Part shown: positions 29,956-31,879 of the stretch, piece by piece | Layout of the letters: the number at the start of each line of letters is the position of its first letter | Numbering within the stretch: the first letter of the stretch is position 1 | Virus record (IMG/VR): IMGVR_UViG_3300031657_000561 | Coordinates: 1 to 31,879 of that record | Source of the DNA: a virus | Strand: one strand, 5' to 3' | DNA length: 31,879 bases | Position numbers and translations under genes: made by a program | The notes under the pieces: generated by a model | Seen by the model: the letters and a program-made list of their open reading frames with translations, nothing else | Told to the model about the DNA's origin: nothing | The model's database searches: none

Positions 29956-30468
29956 ATGAGACGAATTGATTTATATATTAGTATTCTGGCTTATGGTCGC
30001 GACAATGTGGGTAAATCAGTCAAATATTCTGATTTATTAAAACACTTAACAAGTCTTGGTTATAAATATGATGAGTTTTCAGTACGACAATTCTTTGCCG
30101 ATTTATTCATTGATAAGCAACGCCCAGACTTAAATGATCCATCGCATAAATTACCTGATACGGGAGAGTATTATCTTAAACACCAGGGTTATTTTAATCT
30201 TTTGGAATATACAGAGCTTACAGCTGCTAGGAGGTCATCGACATTGGCAACATGTTTTGCCACTCTTGCGATTCTGATCTCAATCGGATCGATGTTTTTT
30301 TCAATCCATTTTTCTAAAAAACAATTGGAACAATCCACGAAGACGAACACCACAAGAATTGAACAAATGCAGTTTACAATAATTGAAGAAAAGTTAGAAT
30401 CACTAAACAAGGGTCAAGATTCGCTCTTCCAATTTCTTGGGGGGGGGCATGAACATCAAGCCAAGTAA
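29956..30468 (+). CDS. Winged-helix-like / single-span membrane protein (170 aa)
   Basis: A 170-residue protein. Residues 1-80 contain helices and a SVRQFFADLFIDKQRPDL segment like a small winged-helix-type domain. Next is a YYLKHQGYFNLLEYTELTAAR motif (about 73-92), then one membrane span (about 97-115, LATCFATLAILISIGSMFFS). The C-terminal part is a coiled coil. The YFxLLEYxEL-AR-plus-span arrangement recurs in small proteins near defence and toxin-like loci, but no function is established. An AAGGGG site lies 6 bases before the ATG. A G9 run near the C-terminus could cause frameshifts. Confidence 0.6.
   Translation: MRRIDLYISILAYGRDNVGKSVKYSDLLKHLTSLGYKYDEFSVRQFFADLFIDKQRPDLNDPSHKLPDTGEYYLKHQGYFNLLEYTELTAARRSSTLATCFATLAILISIGSMFFSIHFSKKQLEQSTKTNTTRIEQMQFTIIEEKLESLNKGQDSLFQFLGGGHEHQAK
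30439..30447 (+). repeat. G9 homopolymer tract near the gene end
   Basis: Nine consecutive G within the last 11 codons of the membrane protein gene, encoding GGG. Such runs can slip in replication and so vary the C-terminus, or they may be a sequencing error. Confidence 0.6.
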
Positions 30469-30532
30469 GAGACATATAACAAAGGTAGAGCTGACATACA
30501 CTAGGGAGAGTATCGACGAGCATCTGGCTATT

Positions 30533-30867
30533 CTAGTCATCATCCCATAGTGACGTATTTAAACCCTGTTTAAACGGCTCATAATTGGCAATTAAAACCT
30601 CTTTAAATTCCATGTCGCCATGCTTTCGCTCGATCCCCTGACGTACAACTGACTTCATCCAATATCCCTGGAACAGATCCCTGGCCTCCTGGCAGTCATC
30701 ATAGGTGAGTAGCCATTTCCCCTCCATCTCAGACAGAACATCATATAGCATGAGGTGATCGAACTTGAGATCATAGTCATGAACATGAAAGTAGAGTGGA
30801 TCGCAAAAGAAGAAGTTTCCAGGAGCATCATACTTGCTCACTAGCTCTTCAAATGACAGATGCTCAA
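30533..30867 (-). pseudogene. Decayed C-terminal copy of the Dam gene
   Basis: This segment aligns with 1-338 over its full length, with one 3-base deletion and scattered changes. The copy ends abruptly at TGCTCAA, and the N-terminal 60% of the enzyme is missing. The catalytic DPPY has become DPLY, so this piece cannot be active. An apparent start (TTG 30877) is not real. The two copies clearly diverged some time ago. It may be a remnant of a second Mu-like phage or a rearrangement at the phage end. Confidence 0.85.
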
Positions 30868-31000
30868 AGCCAATCAAAGCTTCCTGGATTCAGATGAGAA
30901 CAGATGGGCATTCCTGCCAGAGGATATCACTGCAGAGATGGTTGTCCAGGACCCCAAGCATACCGTGATTGCTATTCACCTGGAGATCTTCAGGGGATAA
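30860..31000 (+). pseudogene. Gene 3' fragment fused to the dam remnant
   Basis: A 46-codon frame starting at an ATG just inside the dam homology and running to TAA 31000 (MLKANQSFLDSDENRWAFLP at its start, ending AIHLEIFRG). The sequence has protein-like composition, but no strong ribosome-binding site is present. It looks like the 3' end of a larger gene cut off by the rearrangement that broke dam. Its parent gene is not in the window. Confidence 0.45.
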
Positions 31001-31168
31001 AAAAAGCCCTCGGAATAAAGGCGTGGTTTGCTGCTTTACCAATGATAAGACAATAAAAACTTATAATTGGGCAAAAACCTAGATCACACCTCAGCATTGA
31101 CATTGCTGGATTCCGTCCTACCTTAGCATAAATATACATTATATGGGGTTTGAAATGAGGATGACTAG
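31001..31168 (+). promoter_or_regulatory. Upstream region of the HEPN-like gene
   Basis: A 168-base non-coding stretch. A perfect TTGACA (31097-31102) is followed after 16 bases by a poor TACCTT; alternative AT-rich boxes (TAAATA, TATACA) occur further on. GAGG lies 8 bases before the ATG of the next gene. The promoter is therefore probable but not pinned down. Confidence 0.3.
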
Positions 31169-31879
31169 ATGAGTGAGGTAAATGAAAGCACTGTGGGCAA
31201 AAGTGTTCCATCCAAAGAAGCCCCTATAGATGTAAATCAAGAAAACGAAAAATCCGAGCAAGCTTTTCGAATATTTAATAGTGGTATTAAAAGGGCAGAG
31301 AATTTATTAAGTATTAATCTTACCTCGACCGAAGATACGCTATCAATATCAGAAGATAAACTTGAGGATTCCTATCGTGCTGTTATTGTTCTGGGTATTT
31401 CAGCACTAGATGCATATATCAAAACTTTTTTAATTGTAAAAATAAAAAAGAGCCTTCTGGAAAGAAACCTATCCAGAGACCTAAAAATCTATATTAAAGA
31501 AGAACTGTTTTCTAAAGATGAACTGCACCAAGTTGTGCTTGAAAATAATTTCTACGAGAAGGTTGTTGCAAAATTTGATCAAGATTTTGAAAAACGATCT
31601 TTTCAAGGACAAAAATCAATTGATAAATTCATGAAGCTTGCTGGATTTACCCAAGTTTTCAAGCAAATCGCAAATAGCGCTGATAGAAGTGTAGACATTC
31701 TACTCAGCTCAATTGAAGAATATACCCAAAGAAGACATTTGATAGTCCATTGTGGAGACCATGATTTAACACAGACAGAACTTACAGAGAATAAAATTAA
31801 AAAAGAATACGCATCAAAATGCATTGATTTGGTCAAATTAATTGTAAAAGAAATTCATAAAATAAGTCAATCCAAATGA
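31169..31879 (+). CDS. HEPN-like protein, possible defence RNase
   Basis: A 236-residue helical protein, complete within the window. A hydrophobic helix with VIVLGISALDAYIKTFLIV (about 72-90) and the C-terminal RRHLIVHCGD (188-197) match the pattern of HEPN domains (RiboL-PSP-HEPN type), in which Arg189-x4-His194 forms the RNase active site in a dimer. HEPN proteins are frequent effectors of abortive infection and toxin systems. No partner antitoxin (for example a nucleotidyltransferase) is visible, though the window ends immediately after the gene. Toxicity is inference; non-catalytic HEPN proteins also exist. Confidence 0.6.
   Translation: MSEVNESTVGKSVPSKEAPIDVNQENEKSEQAFRIFNSGIKRAENLLSINLTSTEDTLSISEDKLEDSYRAVIVLGISALDAYIKTFLIVKIKKSLLERNLSRDLKIYIKEELFSKDELHQVVLENNFYEKVVAKFDQDFEKRSFQGQKSIDKFMKLAGFTQVFKQIANSADRSVDILLSSIEEYTQRRHLIVHCGDHDLTQTELTENKIKKEYASKCIDLVKLIVKEIHKISQSK

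Noticed and set aside
31001-31020. Intrinsic terminator after the chimeric fragment
   Set aside because: The A7 run and the following GCC/GGC pairing give only about three base pairs, too weak for a terminator.
1-31879. CRISPR array, rRNA or tRNA genes
   Set aside because: No regular spacer-repeat array, conserved rRNA sequence or cloverleaf was found on reading through the window.

Overview
The window is most of a Mu-like transposable bacteriophage (a prophage or its assembled genome), read backwards, plus about 2.8 kb of accessory or host-flank DNA at its repressor end. The diagnosis rests on a DDE transposase of the MuA type beside a MuB-type AAA+ ATPase, GemA/gp16-like and DUF3164 early proteins, and a Mu-family head set: DUF935 portal, gpF-like minor head protein, gpG-like morphogenesis protein, gp36- and gp37-like proteins, and a protease with a nested scaffold. 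The tail genes show a long tape-measure protein and a frameshifted chaperone pair, but no recognisable contractile sheath or baseplate wedge, so a long flexible (siphovirus) tail of the B3/D3112 type is the best reading. The host cannot be named. GC is moderate, start sites carry strong purine-rich Shine-Dalgarno sequences, and a Gram-negative-type bacterium is likely but unproven.

Layout in phage order (right to left): a repressor gene (28761-29120, +) faces a Ner-like regulator (28416-28628, -) across a compact promoter/operator. The early operon runs leftward: small unknown proteins, a CII-like protein, a coiled-coil protein, three unknowns, transposase A, ATPase B, DUF3164, GemA-like, a small HTH-like protein, then gpF (20727) and a small unknown gene. 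The DNA-packaging and connector block (15001-19562: TerS, TerL, portal, gpG, gp36, gp37) lies on the opposite strand. It is followed on that strand by a two-gene insert: a small DUF5678-like protein and a retropepsin-like aspartic protease. From a divergent promoter region at 14902-15000, the leftward late operon makes protease/scaffold, capsid, a tube-like protein, a lysis cassette, a very large adhesin-like protein, tail chaperones, tape measure, tail-tip proteins and finally a Dam-type methyltransferase (1-801).

Beyond the repressor end (29121-31879) the DNA becomes AT-richer. It holds two small single-membrane-span proteins, a decayed C-terminal copy of the Dam gene fused to an unrelated fragment, and a HEPN-like protein with an RX4H motif. 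These look like lysogenic-conversion, defence or host-flank genes. The phage end on this side probably lies between about 29121 and 29955; the other end is outside the window.

Points most worth a second look are the retropepsin insert, the inverted packaging module with divergent late transcription, the duplicated and decaying dam gene, the enrichment of GATC sites in the phage core, the accessory membrane/HEPN genes, and several sequence-level devices (frameshift, nested gene, phased operators, RNA hairpins). No tRNA, rRNA or CRISPR array was seen. No gap between genes exceeds 300 bases.
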